A stretch of 64,000 bases of DNA from JANQFV01 sp964468185 (lineage in GTDB: Bacteria > Planctomycetota > Phycisphaerae > UBA1845 > Fen-1342), in contig CAYXTR010000007.1 of assembly GCA_964468185.1 (NCBI GenBank), forward strand, positions 97,913 through 161,912. The letters run 5' to 3'. Position 1 is the first letter of the stretch, and each line of letters begins with the position of its first letter. Made by a program: the position numbers and the translations under genes. The notes under the pieces are model-generated. The model searched no databases, was not told the DNA's origin, and was given only the letters and a program-made list of their open reading frames with translations. Of this stretch, positions 32,883 through 42,239 are shown in pieces.

Positions 32883-35800
32883 ATGAACAAGTGTCGTTGG
32901 CTGGATCGCCGGCGCCGGCGCTGTGTGCTGGGGGCGGCGTTGCTGGTGATGGTGGGTGGATTCTGGGCGGGGTGTGGGGCGGCGGTGCTGGGGGTCATTT
33001 CGCAAGGTCAGGCAGTGGAGGGATTTTCGATCGCGATCACCGTGGAGCGCTTTCAGCTTGCGGAGCCGCCCAGCCCGGCTGCGACGACCAGTCTGCACGC
33101 AGTGCCCATGCGGGGGCGGGCGCCGTTCACGTACCAATGGTCGGTCACCGACGCCAACGGCACGCAGATCGACGCGTTGCTGGACGCGCTGAGCGGTCCG
33201 GATGTGTCGCTGACGGCGGGCGATGCGCTAGGGCCGTACGAGGTGACGTGTCGGGCGCGCGACGCGGCTGGTGCCGACGCCGTGGCACGGGTGGTGATTC
33301 AAGTCGGAGCGACGGGTGGACTGGATATCAGCACGGATCGTTATGGTGTGTTGGCGGGCGGCGGGCCGGGTGGACAAACCACGATTCGGCTGACATTGCC
33401 CACGGCGGCTGTCGAGCCGGTGGACGTGTCGTGGACGGTGACCGCACCCGACGGAAATGTCGACAACGAGCGGCTGACCATCGCAGATCCTCAGGCACCG
33501 GTGTTCACCAGTACCGACCGCGTGGGGTCGTATGTGCTGACCGCGACGGTCGTGGATGATCTGGGGAGTCAGTTCACGGAGTCGGCCATTGTCGTCGTCG
33601 GTGAAGCATTGGGCGTTGACGTGGTGGCGAGTCGCGCGTCGGTATTGCCGGGGGGGGGGATGAGCGGAATGGCTACACTGCTGGCGACGCCGATCGGCGG
33701 AACGGAGCCGTACAGCTTTGACTGGGAGGTTGTCGGACCGGATGGGAGTTTGCGGAACGAACTGCTGTGGGACACGGCGGTGCGGTCACCGACGTTTGAG
33801 AGTGGGGGGGATGCGGGTCCGTTTCTCGTGCGGTGTGCGGTGACGGATGCGGCCGGAGCGGTCCTGCTCGGATCGACGACGATTGCGGTGGGCTCGCAGG
33901 TCGGCGTGGACGTAACGGCGGATCGGCTGGCGTTGCCGGTGGGGGGCGAGTCGGCGGCACTGGTCGCCGACGTGCGTGGCGGCCGAGAGCCGGTGATGTT
34001 GAACTGGGTGGTCAGTGGTCCGGGCGGGGCGGCGGCCAGCGACCTGCTGAGCAGCACGACGGCGGCGCAGGTGATATTTGGTCCGGCCGGGGATTCCGGC
34101 TCGTATGTGATCCGGTGTACGGCGAGTGACGCCGATGGCGTGACGGCGACGGACTCACTGGTGCTGGCGGTCGGCGGCAACCTCGGCGTCGCGATTTCGA
34201 CGGATGCCACGTCGCTGGCCGTCGGAGGCAGTGCGCTCACGGGGACGGCCCAGCTCAACGCGCAGGTCTATGGCGGCCAGCCGCCGTACGGATATGTGTG
34301 GCAGGTTACTGGTCCGAGCGGGGTGACGACGCCCGAGCGCTTGAGTAGCGTGACCAGCGGGAATCCGACATTTGCGAGTGGGTCGGAAGTGGGGGCCTAT
34401 GAACTGGTGTGTACGGTGACGGATGCGGCGGGCGTGACGGCGGTGGATACGCTGGTGATCAGTGTCGGGCAGCCGTTGAATGTCGATGTGATGGCAGATA
34501 AGCAGACGCTGCTGGTGGGTGGCGGTGTTAGTGGTCAGGCGCAGATCATCACGACGGTGATTGGCGGGGCGCCGCCGTATACGTACGCATGGAGCGCCAC
34601 GAGTCCAAACGATGCGGATCCGCTCGCGCGGCTGAGCAGCACGAGTGCGCCGGCGCCGGTATTCACGAGTAGTGCGCTGGCGACGAGCTATCAGTTCACG
34701 CTCACCACGACGGATGCACTGGGGGTGGCGTTTGTCGAGTCGGTCGAGTTGACGGTGACGGATGCGGCGGGAGCGCCGGGGCAGGGGTTGTCGGCGGATG
34801 TTTCGATCAGTCGGACGCCGGTGCCGCCATTCGGCGAGACGGCGTTGCTGTCGACGGCGGTGACGGGCGGGACGGCACCGTATTCCTATGCATGGACGGT
34901 GACCGCGCCGGACGGGACGACGGATAACACCCGGCTGGATTCGACGACGGCGGCGGATGTGACGTTTACCTCGGGTGGCACGCAGGGCACGTATCGGGTG
35001 CGCTGCACCGTGACGGATGACGCCGGCAGCCAGTTCACGGATAGCGTGCAGTTGAATGTATCGGACAGTTTCAACCTGGATGTGACGGCGGCGGTGAGTG
35101 AGGCCGCACCGGGGGCGGCCGTGAATCTGATTGCCGATCGGACGGGCGGGGTGGCGGACTTCACATTCTCATGGACGAGTGTTGACGAAGCGGATGTGCC
35201 GGCGGGGACGTTTGCGACGGGGAGTACGGGGCCGGGCACGGCGTCGCAGACGGCGGCGGATGACGTGACGAATACATGGACCGCGCCGTCGGGCACGGGC
35301 AGCCTGGGGACGTATCGGATTCAGGTCGTGTTGACGGATGCAATCGGGAATACGTCGACGGATTCGGTGCAGGTGGTCGTGCAGATGCCGCTTTCGCTGA
35401 ACCTGTCGGCTGATAATACGTTTGTGCCGCCGAGCACGCTGGTAACGCTGCTGGCGGATCAGACGGGGGGCGAGCCGCCATATGACTATGCATGGGCGGC
35501 GGAGGATTCGGCCGGGAATCCGGCGGGTACGTTCGGAACGGGATCGGCAGGCGTCGGGGCGGCCGCGGTGACCGATGTGGCCGGTGACGGGACCAATACC
35601 TGGTCGGCGGCTGCGGAGGATACGTACACGATCACGTGTACGGTGACGGACAATACCGGGCAGATGTTCGTGGATAGCATTCCCGTGGTGGTGACGACAC
35701 AGCAGGCGTTTGCGCTGAATGTGTCGGGCGACACGGTTGTGCTGGGGCCCGGAGAGACGATCAACCTGACAGGTGATCAGACCGGGGGCCGCGCGACGTT

Positions 35801-36566
35801 TACGTACGCGTGGAGTGCACTGGATCCGGGAGACAACCCGGCGGGGACGTTCGGCGCGGATACGCAAGTAGGATTGGCGGGCGATGCGTCGAACACATGG
35901 ACCGCGCCGACGGGCGCAGGCGTCGCGGGTACCTATCGGATCGCATGCACCGTGACTGACAGTGTCGGACGCACGGCGACGGACGGCATGCTGGTGGAGG
36001 TGGGGACCGTCGTGATCCAGAATACGTTTGTGGATCCGGCGGCGGCAGCGAATGATAGTGTGCGCGCGATTACGCCGCTGGCGGCGGCGGCGAATGCCTA
36101 CCCGGGTCAGACACTGACGGACGCGCAACTCACCGACCCGGGCGAGCCGCGCGATCTGGCGTTTCTAATCACGGATGCGAACCAGAGCGTAACCAGCGGA
36201 AGCGTCGAGATTGTCGGTGTGGATGCCCAGGGGAACACGCGCTCGGAGACGATCAACTTCACGCGAGTCGGCGGCGGGAACATCACGTTCAACAGCGGTG
36301 GCACGTTCGTCCATATCGACGAAGTGAACATCTATGACTTTTCCAGCTTGAACCCCATCGCGGACCTGGTTTCAATTGGAATCGGTAACAAGTTCGGTCT
36401 GACCAGTGTGCTCGCGACTGCCAGCGATGTCGTGTATACGAACGAGGGGGGAACGTACTACACGAGCGGCTTTACGGTGGACGCTACGGCGGGCGAGCAG
36501 GGTGTCACGTTTGTGAATGACCCCAATGGAGCGCGTGACTACACCGTCGTGTTTCGCGTGCGCTGA
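32883..36566 (+). CDS. Giant lipoprotein of ten Ig/PKD-like repeats
   Basis: A 1227-residue protein. I chose the ATG at 32883 (GGGGAG 7 bases upstream), which gives a clean lipoprotein signal ending in FWAGC; the open frame to 32733 adds non-typical sequence. Ten tandem beta-sandwich repeats of 90-105 residues follow. Each has the pattern 'GG.aPy.Y.W....pdG', then 'F.s....G.Y.v.ctVtDaaG....Ds..l.V'. The last about 180 residues are a different beta domain (VEIVGVDAQGNTRSETINF, then GGGNITFNSGGTFVHIDEVN) that I do not recognise. It is a surface or periplasmic stalk by architecture. It begins 160 bases after phoU on the same strand and might be co-expressed with the phosphate genes, but nothing in its sequence binds phosphate. 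Confidence 0.85.
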   Translation: MNKCRWLDRRRRRCVLGAALLVMVGGFWAGCGAAVLGVISQGQAVEGFSIAITVERFQLAEPPSPAATTSLHAVPMRGRAPFTYQWSVTDANGTQIDALLDALSGPDVSLTAGDALGPYEVTCRARDAAGADAVARVVIQVGATGGLDISTDRYGVLAGGGPGGQTTIRLTLPTAAVEPVDVSWTVTAPDGNVDNERLTIADPQAPVFTSTDRVGSYVLTATVVDDLGSQFTESAIVVVGEALGVDVVASRASVLPGGGMSGMATLLATPIGGTEPYSFDWEVVGPDGSLRNELLWDTAVRSPTFESGGDAGPFLVRCAVTDAAGAVLLGSTTIAVGSQVGVDVTADRLALPVGGESAALVADVRGGREPVMLNWVVSGPGGAAASDLLSSTTAAQVIFGPAGDSGSYVIRCTASDADGVTATDSLVLAVGGNLGVAISTDATSLAVGGSALTGTAQLNAQVYGGQPPYGYVWQVTGPSGVTTPERLSSVTSGNPTFASGSEVGAYELVCTVTDAAGVTAVDTLVISVGQPLNVDVMADKQTLLVGGGVSGQAQIITTVIGGAPPYTYAWSATSPNDADPLARLSSTSAPAPVFTSSALATSYQFTLTTTDALGVAFVESVELTVTDAAGAPGQGLSADVSISRTPVPPFGETALLSTAVTGGTAPYSYAWTVTAPDGTTDNTRLDSTTAADVTFTSGGTQGTYRVRCTVTDDAGSQFTDSVQLNVSDSFNLDVTAAVSEAAPGAAVNLIADRTGGVADFTFSWTSVDEADVPAGTFATGSTGPGTASQTAADDVTNTWTAPSGTGSLGTYRIQVVLTDAIGNTSTDSVQVVVQMPLSLNLSADNTFVPPSTLVTLLADQTGGEPPYDYAWAAEDSAGNPAGTFGTGSAGVGAAAVTDVAGDGTNTWSAAAEDTYTITCTVTDNTGQMFVDSIPVVVTTQQAFALNVSGDTVVLGPGETINLTGDQTGGRATFTYAWSALDPGDNPAGTFGADTQVGLAGDASNTWTAPTGAGVAGTYRIACTVTDSVGRTATDGMLVEVGTVVIQNTFVDPAAAANDSVRAITPLAAAANAYPGQTLTDAQLTDPGEPRDLAFLITDANQSVTSGSVEIVGVDAQGNTRSETINFTRVGGGNITFNSGGTFVHIDEVNIYDFSSLNPIADLVSIGIGNKFGLTSVLATASDVVYTNEGGTYYTSGFTVDATAGEQGVTFVNDPNGARDYTVVFRVR

Positions 36567-36587
36567 CGTAACCGCAACCAAACCGGA

Positions 36588-36641
36588 GGAGCCGCGACTG
36601 AGACTGCAGATCCGGAGGTCTGCACTCCCGTTCGCGGCTCC
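36588..36641. terminator. Nested hairpin between convergent giant lipoprotein genes
   Basis: A perfect 10-bp outer stem (GGAGCCGCGA and TCGCGGCTCC) encloses an inner 6-bp stem (TGCAGA/TCTGCA). It has no T-tract and is probably a bidirectional terminator. Confidence 0.6.
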
Positions 36642-36669
36642 GACTGTCCATGCCCCGCAACGTGTCGTG

Positions 36670-39600
36670 CTACTCCCCGCTGACGGGTGTCACGACGAAC
36701 CCACGTTCATTTCCATCGAGGTAGCCGTAGCCGGCAATCTGGCCGGAGTCATTGACCGCAGACGCGATCGACAAGAGATCCCAACCGCTGTCGGGCCCGA
36801 CTATGTCATTGAGATCTGACATGACACCGCCCGTGTAGAGGAACGCGTGGCGGTCACCCGGTTCGCTCGCGGAACCGACGATCATGCCGGTGTTGCTCAT
36901 ATCCCATAGCTCGGTTTTGTTGAATCCGTCAAGGACGCCGATGTCGACCATAAGGTCATTCCAGTAGAGGAAGCCGCGCTCGATGCTGCCACCGGAACAG
37001 ACGCCGCTGATGAGGCCGTCGTTGTTGATGGCGCGCCCGTAGCAGTAGGTGAGGAAGGGCACGCCGAGATCGGTGAGGACGCCGTCGGCCCAGTGGAAGG
37101 CCGATACGGTGTAGGCTTCGTCGACGATGAAGCCGACGACCTCGCCGTCCTCGTTGATGTCAGCGGCCTGGGCGTAGATGTAGTCCTCGGTCCCGAGGAT
37201 GGACATCTCGCCGTCCACGTAGCGGAAGGCGTACGTGTTGCCATCGGCGCCGTCGGCCGAGCCAACGATCACGCCGGCCGCGTTAATGGCACACGCCTCG
37301 CTGGATGCGCCGCCGAGGGTGCCCAGATCGATCATCGGCCCGCCGCCGTCGATGAGGAAGGCGTGCCACGCGCCGCTCGCGGTTTGGGCGTAGCCGACGA
37401 TCTGGCCGGCGTCATTGATGTCGCGGGCGTAGGCCTCGTCGCCGCCGAGGGTGCCCAGGTCGGTCGTCACGCCGTCGCGGAAGAGGAAGGCGTGCTTCTT
37501 ATACGCTTCGTCGTAGTAGTAGCCGACGACGTCGCCGTGGCTGTTGATCGCGTCGGGGTAGCAGAAGCGGCTTTCGGGCGTCGGAATCGCGACTACCTCG
37601 TAGCCCGCGACCGGCGCAGGCTCGATGGTGATCGTGACGGTGTCGGTGTCGATCCGCGGCGGATCGGATTGATCCGTGACCGTCAGCGTATACGTCGTCG
37701 TCACGCCCGGCATGACGGTCGGGTTCTGCTCGGTCGAGCCGTCCCAACCGGGGGCACTCCATTCGTACGCATAGGGCGGAAGACCGCCGACGGCTGAACC
37801 ATGCAGCGTGACGACGGCGACCTCATCGAGGTGGACGTCTTCGCCGGCGTCGGCGATCACGTCCGAGCAGCCGAACTCATCGACCTCCGCACCGAGCGGG
37901 GTGTCGGGGCAGACATCGATGCAATCGGGGACACCATCGCCGTCGGCGTCGTCATCGGGCACGCCGCAGCCGCAGACGCCGGGATCGATCTTGTCCGGAT
38001 CTTCAGGGCAACCATCGAAGCAGTCGGGCGTGCCATCACCGTCCGTGTCGGTATCAGGTACGCCACAGCCGCATGCGCCGGGGTCCGTCTTGTCCGGATC
38101 GTCCGGGCAGCCGTCATCGCAGTCCATGATGCCGTCACCATCGGTGTCAACGTCCGGCGTGCCGCAGCCGCAGATGCCGGGATCGATCTTGTCCGGATCT
38201 TCAGGACAACCATCGAAGCAGTCGGGCGTGCCATCGCCGTCCGTGTCGGTATCAGGTACACCGCAGCCGCAGTCCCCTGGATCCGTCTTGTTGGGATCTT
38301 CGGGACAGCCATCGAGACAGTCAGGCGTGCCATCTCCATCGGTGTCGGTATCGGGGAGACCGCAACCGCAGGCGCCCGGGTCGATCTTATCGGGATCGTC
38401 GGGGCAGCCGTCGACGCAGTCGGGTACCCCATCTCCGTCGGTGTCGGTATCAGGAATCCCGCAACCGCACTCGCCGGGTTCGGTCTTCTCCGGATCATCC
38501 GGACAGCCGTCCAGGCAGTCGGGCGTACCGTCACCGTCGGAGTCCGTGTCGGCTATTCCGCATCCGCAGGTACCCGGTTCGGTTTTCTCGGGATCGTCCG
38601 GACAGCCGTCATCGCAGTCCGGGACGCCGTCGCCGTCGGTATCCACGTCGGGGGTGCCGCAACCACAGGCGCCGGGAGTGGTCTTGTCCGGGTCGTCCGG
38701 GCAGCCGTCGTTGCAGTCGGCCACGCCATCGCCGTCGCTATCCAGATCGGGCGTTCCGCAACCGCACTCACCGGGCTCGGTCTTGTCGGGGTCTTCGGGG
38801 CACCCGTCGTCGCAGTCGGGGATACCGTCGCCGTCCGTGTCCGTGTCGGACGCGCCGCAGCCACACGGGCCGGGCTCGGTTTTCAGTGGATCGTTCGGAC
38901 AGCCATCACAGGCGTCGATGAATCCGTCACCATCGCTGTCGGTCTGGCATTCATCCGGAACGCCGTTGGCGTCGCAGTCGGCACTTGCGCCTTCGGCGAT
39001 GTCGACGTCATCGGGACTGCCGTTCTGGTTGCAGTCGGGCTCGCACTCGTCGGGGATGGCGTTGTCATTGACGTCGCTGCTCGTGCCATCGAGTAGATCG
39101 CATTCGTCGGGAACGCCGTTGTCGTTGCAGTCCGCGCTGGTGCCGTCGGCGATGTCCTGGTGGTCTGGCACGCCGTTGAGGTTGCAGTCCGGCGGCGGGC
39201 CGGTGAGCGTACCGGGCGTGATCTGAAAGGCAAGATGCGAGTTGCGTGGCGGGTGCTCGGGGTCCCACGTCAGGCGGACCACGCCGGCGAGCACAAAGTC
39301 CGCGCCAAACTCGCACGCGAGGCGCATGATGCCGAGCTTGTTCCCTGGGCCACCGCCGACCTCGAGACTTTCGTCGATCGGCGCGTCATTGATCGTCAGG
39401 CCATACATTTCGCCGACGCCTTTGTTTGCGCGGATGCGCAGGTTCATGGCGTCGATGAGGTCGCAGTCAAACTCCTCGACGAGTACGACATCATCGAGTT
39501 GGAACGTGGCGACCGCACCGTCCCACGTCAGGACAAAGGCGTGTTCGACGCCGTTACCCCAGGTGAAGTCAAGCTGGTTCTGTGGAGCGCCGGTGCTGAC

Positions 39601-40464
39601 ACTCAGATCGAGTTCGAACGTCCAGTTGCGCGTCGGGCCGGCGGCGATGTTGCCGATCCGCCCTTCAGCGGTGAAGCACCCGTCGAAGCCCTGGCCGGCG
39701 TGACCGTCGTTGTTGAAGTAGTCAACCACGCATTCCGGGCCGGCGTCAAGACAGTCTGGAATGCCATCGCCGTCGGTGTCGGTGTCGGGCAGGCCGCAAC
39801 CACAGGCGCCGGGTTCGGTCTTCTCAGGATCTTCCGGACAGCCGTCGCAGGCGTCGATCACCCCGTCGGCGTCGTAGTCTTCCTGACACTCATCCGGCAC
39901 GCCATCCGCGTCGCAATCGAAGCTGATCCCCTCGGCGATGTCGTCGGCGTCTTCGAAGCCATTCTCGTTGCAGTCGAACTCCGGTGCGGTGTCGAGGCAG
40001 TCAGGGATGCCGTTGCCGTTGTCATCGACGTCGGATTCGCCACAGCCGCAAGCGCCGGGTGCGGTCTTGTGCGGGTCTTCGGGGCACTCGTCGCAGTTGT
40101 CGATGGTGCCGTCGCCGTCAGTGTCCGGCTGACATTCATCGGGAACGCCGTCGTCGTCGCAGTCCTCGCTGACGCCTTCCTCGATGTCATACACATCGAG
40201 AATACCGTTGCCGTTGCAGTCTTCCTCGCATTCGTCGGGGACACCGTTGTCGTTCCAGTCGAAGCTGACCTCGTCAGTGATGTCGCATTCGTCCGGCACG
40301 CCGTTGTCGTTACAGTCAGTGCTGCGGCCGGAGGAGATGTCCAGGCGGTCGAGGATGCCATTCTGGTTGCAGTCGCCGGCGGGCAGGAGGTCGTCGGGTA
40401 GGCATCCGACGAACAACGTAGCTGCCAGCACGATGCCGAGCAGGATGTGAACAGCGCGTTTCAC
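36670..40464 (-). CDS. Giant lipoprotein with thrombospondin type 3 and HAF repeats
   Basis: A 1264-residue protein. I chose the GTG at 40464 because GAGGAG lies 6 bases upstream and it gives a lipoprotein signal ending in LFVGC (C21); longer frames lack both. Order: Asp/Asn-rich 'DCNxNGxxD' Ca-binding repeats (about 30-235); a beta-sandwich region (about 240-430); more such repeats; ten 33-residue thrombospondin type 3 repeats (520-849; DGCPEDPDKTEPGECGCG, then DxDGDGxPDC); a PKD-like domain (about 870-950); and about six HAF repeats (about 955-1260; DLGTLGG, INxxGxVVG, HAFL). Thrombospondin-3 repeats wrap calcium and are stiff, so this is probably a long, calcium-stabilised surface protein. 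Function unknown. Confidence 0.88.
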   Translation of the reverse strand: MKRAVHILLGIVLAATLFVGCLPDDLLPAGDCNQNGILDRLDISSGRSTDCNDNGVPDECDITDEVSFDWNDNGVPDECEEDCNGNGILDVYDIEEGVSEDCDDDGVPDECQPDTDGDGTIDNCDECPEDPHKTAPGACGCGESDVDDNGNGIPDCLDTAPEFDCNENGFEDADDIAEGISFDCDADGVPDECQEDYDADGVIDACDGCPEDPEKTEPGACGCGLPDTDTDGDGIPDCLDAGPECVVDYFNNDGHAGQGFDGCFTAEGRIGNIAAGPTRNWTFELDLSVSTGAPQNQLDFTWGNGVEHAFVLTWDGAVATFQLDDVVLVEEFDCDLIDAMNLRIRANKGVGEMYGLTINDAPIDESLEVGGGPGNKLGIMRLACEFGADFVLAGVVRLTWDPEHPPRNSHLAFQITPGTLTGPPPDCNLNGVPDHQDIADGTSADCNDNGVPDECDLLDGTSSDVNDNAIPDECEPDCNQNGSPDDVDIAEGASADCDANGVPDECQTDSDGDGFIDACDGCPNDPLKTEPGPCGCGASDTDTDGDGIPDCDDGCPEDPDKTEPGECGCGTPDLDSDGDGVADCNDGCPDDPDKTTPGACGCGTPDVDTDGDGVPDCDDGCPDDPEKTEPGTCGCGIADTDSDGDGTPDCLDGCPDDPEKTEPGECGCGIPDTDTDGDGVPDCVDGCPDDPDKIDPGACGCGLPDTDTDGDGTPDCLDGCPEDPNKTDPGDCGCGVPDTDTDGDGTPDCFDGCPEDPDKIDPGICGCGTPDVDTDGDGIMDCDDGCPDDPDKTDPGACGCGVPDTDTDGDGTPDCFDGCPEDPDKIDPGVCGCGVPDDDADGDGVPDCIDVCPDTPLGAEVDEFGCSDVIADAGEDVHLDEVAVVTLHGSAVGGLPPYAYEWSAPGWDGSTEQNPTVMPGVTTTYTLTVTDQSDPPRIDTDTVTITIEPAPVAGYEVVAIPTPESRFCYPDAINSHGDVVGYYYDEAYKKHAFLFRDGVTTDLGTLGGDEAYARDINDAGQIVGYAQTASGAWHAFLIDGGGPMIDLGTLGGASSEACAINAAGVIVGSADGADGNTYAFRYVDGEMSILGTEDYIYAQAADINEDGEVVGFIVDEAYTVSAFHWADGVLTDLGVPFLTYCYGRAINNDGLISGVCSGGSIERGFLYWNDLMVDIGVLDGFNKTELWDMSNTGMIVGSASEPGDRHAFLYTGGVMSDLNDIVGPDSGWDLLSIASAVNDSGQIAGYGYLDGNERGFVVTPVSGE
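37918..38907 (-). repeat. Ten tandem 99-bp units coding thrombospondin-3 repeats
   Basis: Ten in-frame 99-bp units without gaps inside the giant lipoprotein gene. Units 7-8 and 9-10 are nearly identical as pairs at DNA level, pointing to a recent two-unit (198 bp) duplication. Units vary mainly at wobble positions and at two or three residues. Confidence 0.9.
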
Positions 40465-40677
40465 GACATGCTCCTCTTTCCCATGGCGATCTGACATCGA
40501 CGGCGTCCGTCCGAAACGTGGGGACGGAGTATCCGCCAAAGTTAAGTAGTACAAATGGTTATGCGGTGTCGCCAAATCGGGACGGAGCTTATCGGGGCGC
40601 ATGTGTCCGGCCGGCTCGCGGCGCATGCCGACGGACGAGTTATGAGCCGTGGAATCGGGCGGTGCGGTCCGATACGG

Positions 40678-41601
40678 TTAGGTGTCCGCGGTTGTGTTCG
40701 GACGCGATTCAAAGAGACGGTCACGGGCCGCACGGGCGATAAGCTGAACGGCGGGGTGGGTGACCTTGCGCTCGACCGTGATGGCGTAGAACTGCTCTCG
40801 TACGCCCGCGAGCTGGCCGACGGCGGCGAGATCATATTGGCGCTGAATCTCCTGCGTAATGATGTCCGGGGCGGCAAACAGGCCGACGCCAGACTGTGCG
40901 AAGACTTTGATCAAGGCACTATCGTCGAACTCGCCGGCGACCTGCGGGCGGATTTCGTGTTGGTCGAAATAGCGGTCGAGGCTGCGGCGAAGAGCGGTAT
41001 CGACACGGGGCAGGAGGAATGGAGCGTTGTCGAGCGATTGCGGGAAGCGGCGGCGGTATTTGCCGGCTTGGGAACGGGGAGCGAACGCGGTTACTCCGCA
41101 CTCGCCGAGGAGGTGGTTGAACGCGCGGACGCTGAACGGAGGACCGACGGGCATATCGGCCAGCACGACGTCGAGGTCGTGGACGGAGAGCTTGGCGAAG
41201 AGGTCGGCAGGTGGTCCCTCCTGGCAGATCATTTGAATGGGCTCGGGCTGCGTGTACGTGGGCTGCAACAGCCGAAATACCACGAGTTTCGGGAGGACGT
41301 CGACAACGCCCACGTGCAACTGGAGCGCGTGGCCGGCAGGGCGGCCCTGGAGGACATCAAGGAGTTCGCGACCGAGTGAGAAGATGTCGTCGGCGTAGCG
41401 GTAGACGAGGCGACCGGCTTCGGTGAGTTCGAGTCGGCGGCCCCGACGCTCGAAAAGATCCTGCCCCAGGTTTTGTTGCAGGGTCTTCAATTGGGCTGAA
41501 ATCGTGGGCTGTGAAACGTGGAGTTCCTCGCAGGCGGCGGCGACGCTGCCAGTGCGGGCAACGGTCCAGAAGTAGAGCAGGTGGTGGTAGTTCAGCCACA
41601 T
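40678..41601 (-). CDS. nhaR: LysR-family regulator NhaR
   Basis: A 307-residue LysR regulator with an N-terminal winged helix (HTH about 18-40; GSVAAACEELHVSQPTISAQLKTL is the helix region) and an effector domain (about 90-295). The opening NYHHLLYFWTVA and the PGR/RLVYRYADDIF region are typical of NhaR. In E. coli NhaR activates nhaA, encoding a Na+/H+ antiporter, in response to sodium. Here it is divergent from a ribosome-hibernation factor gene. A perfect 23-bp palindrome starts 17 bases upstream of its start codon, and a decayed antiporter gene lies beyond. Confidence 0.9.
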   Translation of the reverse strand: MWLNYHHLLYFWTVARTGSVAAACEELHVSQPTISAQLKTLQQNLGQDLFERRGRRLELTEAGRLVYRYADDIFSLGRELLDVLQGRPAGHALQLHVGVVDVLPKLVVFRLLQPTYTQPEPIQMICQEGPPADLFAKLSVHDLDVVLADMPVGPPFSVRAFNHLLGECGVTAFAPRSQAGKYRRRFPQSLDNAPFLLPRVDTALRRSLDRYFDQHEIRPQVAGEFDDSALIKVFAQSGVGLFAAPDIITQEIQRQYDLAAVGQLAGVREQFYAITVERKVTHPAVQLIARAARDRLFESRPNTTADT

Positions 41602-41617
41602 CGGGGCGACCTCCGCA

Positions 41618-41640
41618 AATCATAGATCACATCTATGATT
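41618..41640. promoter_or_regulatory. Perfect 23-bp palindrome, probable NhaR operator
   Basis: AATCATAGAT, a 3-base spacer, and ATCTATGATT form an inverted repeat in the 126-base region between nhaR and the divergent gene at 41728. Further TATGA-like half sites follow (41641-41675). Its position next to the nhaR start fits LysR autoregulation and control of the divergent gene. Confidence 0.6.
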
Positions 41641-41727
41641 TTATGAATTGGATTCTATTTGTCTATGAGACGCTACCCGCCAATACTCAGAGTGAATCCA
41701 CGGGGCCGAGCCTGATGGAGGTGACAA

Positions 41728-42081
41728 ATGATGCAGATGCAATTGGACTGCCAGAAACTCCAGCTCGACCAGGCCACGCGTGAGGTGGCGTATCGCCGGG
41801 TGTACTATGCCCTGGCGCGTTTCGCGGATCGTGTACGACACGTGCGGGTACGCGTAGCCGACGTGAACGGTCCGCGGGGCGGGGTGGATACGCACTGTCT
41901 GGCTGAGGCGCGTCTCGCGTCCGGCGGACATGTAGTGGCGGAAGTAGTCGACGAGCGGGTTGAGCCGGCGATCAGTCGGGCGGTGGAGCGCCTGGCCCGC
42001 CGGGTGCGGACGGAATTGGAAACCCGCCGCGATCTTCGGCGTCGCCGCGCGACACTGCGAGGGACGCTGCCCGCCGCCTAG
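41728..42081 (+). CDS. HPF/RaiA-family ribosome hibernation factor
   Basis: A 117-residue protein with GGAGGTG 4 bases before the ATG (a second ATG follows at once). The family motif ADVNGPRGGVDTHC is clear, followed by the VVAEVVDERVEPAISRAVER helix. The C-terminus ends in an Arg-rich stretch. By family knowledge S30AE-domain proteins bind the 30S decoding region and stop translation in stress or stationary phase. It is the short form without the dimerising C-terminal domain. It is divergent from nhaR, which suggests control by salt or pH; that is inference. Confidence 0.8.
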   Translation: MMQMQLDCQKLQLDQATREVAYRRVYYALARFADRVRHVRVRVADVNGPRGGVDTHCLAEARLASGGHVVAEVVDERVEPAISRAVERLARRVRTELETRRDLRRRRATLRGTLPAA

Positions 42082-42111
42082 GCCGGCCCCGCTTGCCATA
42101 CCCTGATCCCG

Positions 42112-42148
42112 CCTGGCGCCGGACGAGGCGCCAGGGGGGATCTTTTTT
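42112..42148 (+). terminator. Rho-independent terminator of the hibernation factor gene
   Basis: A perfect 9-bp stem (CCTGGCGCC and GGCGCCAGG) with a 6-base loop, followed by GGGGATC and T6, 30 bases past the stop. Confidence 0.8.
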
Positions 42149-42239
42149 GAAGTAGGGAATCAGACCCCGGGTTGGTGGTGCCGCAGCATCGCCGGGGCGA
42201 CTTGAGCCGCGATACAGCGGCGTGTTGGCGGATCGTAGG

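Noticed and set aside
37918..38907. CRISPR-like regular repeats
   Set aside because: The units are 99 bp, contiguous and in frame within a protein gene, with no spacers.
37801..39226. Long plus-strand open frames of over 400 codons inside the giant thrombospondin-3 gene
   Set aside because: They are opposite-strand shadows of a 99-bp repeat array, kept open by the periodicity; their translations are repetitive and match nothing.
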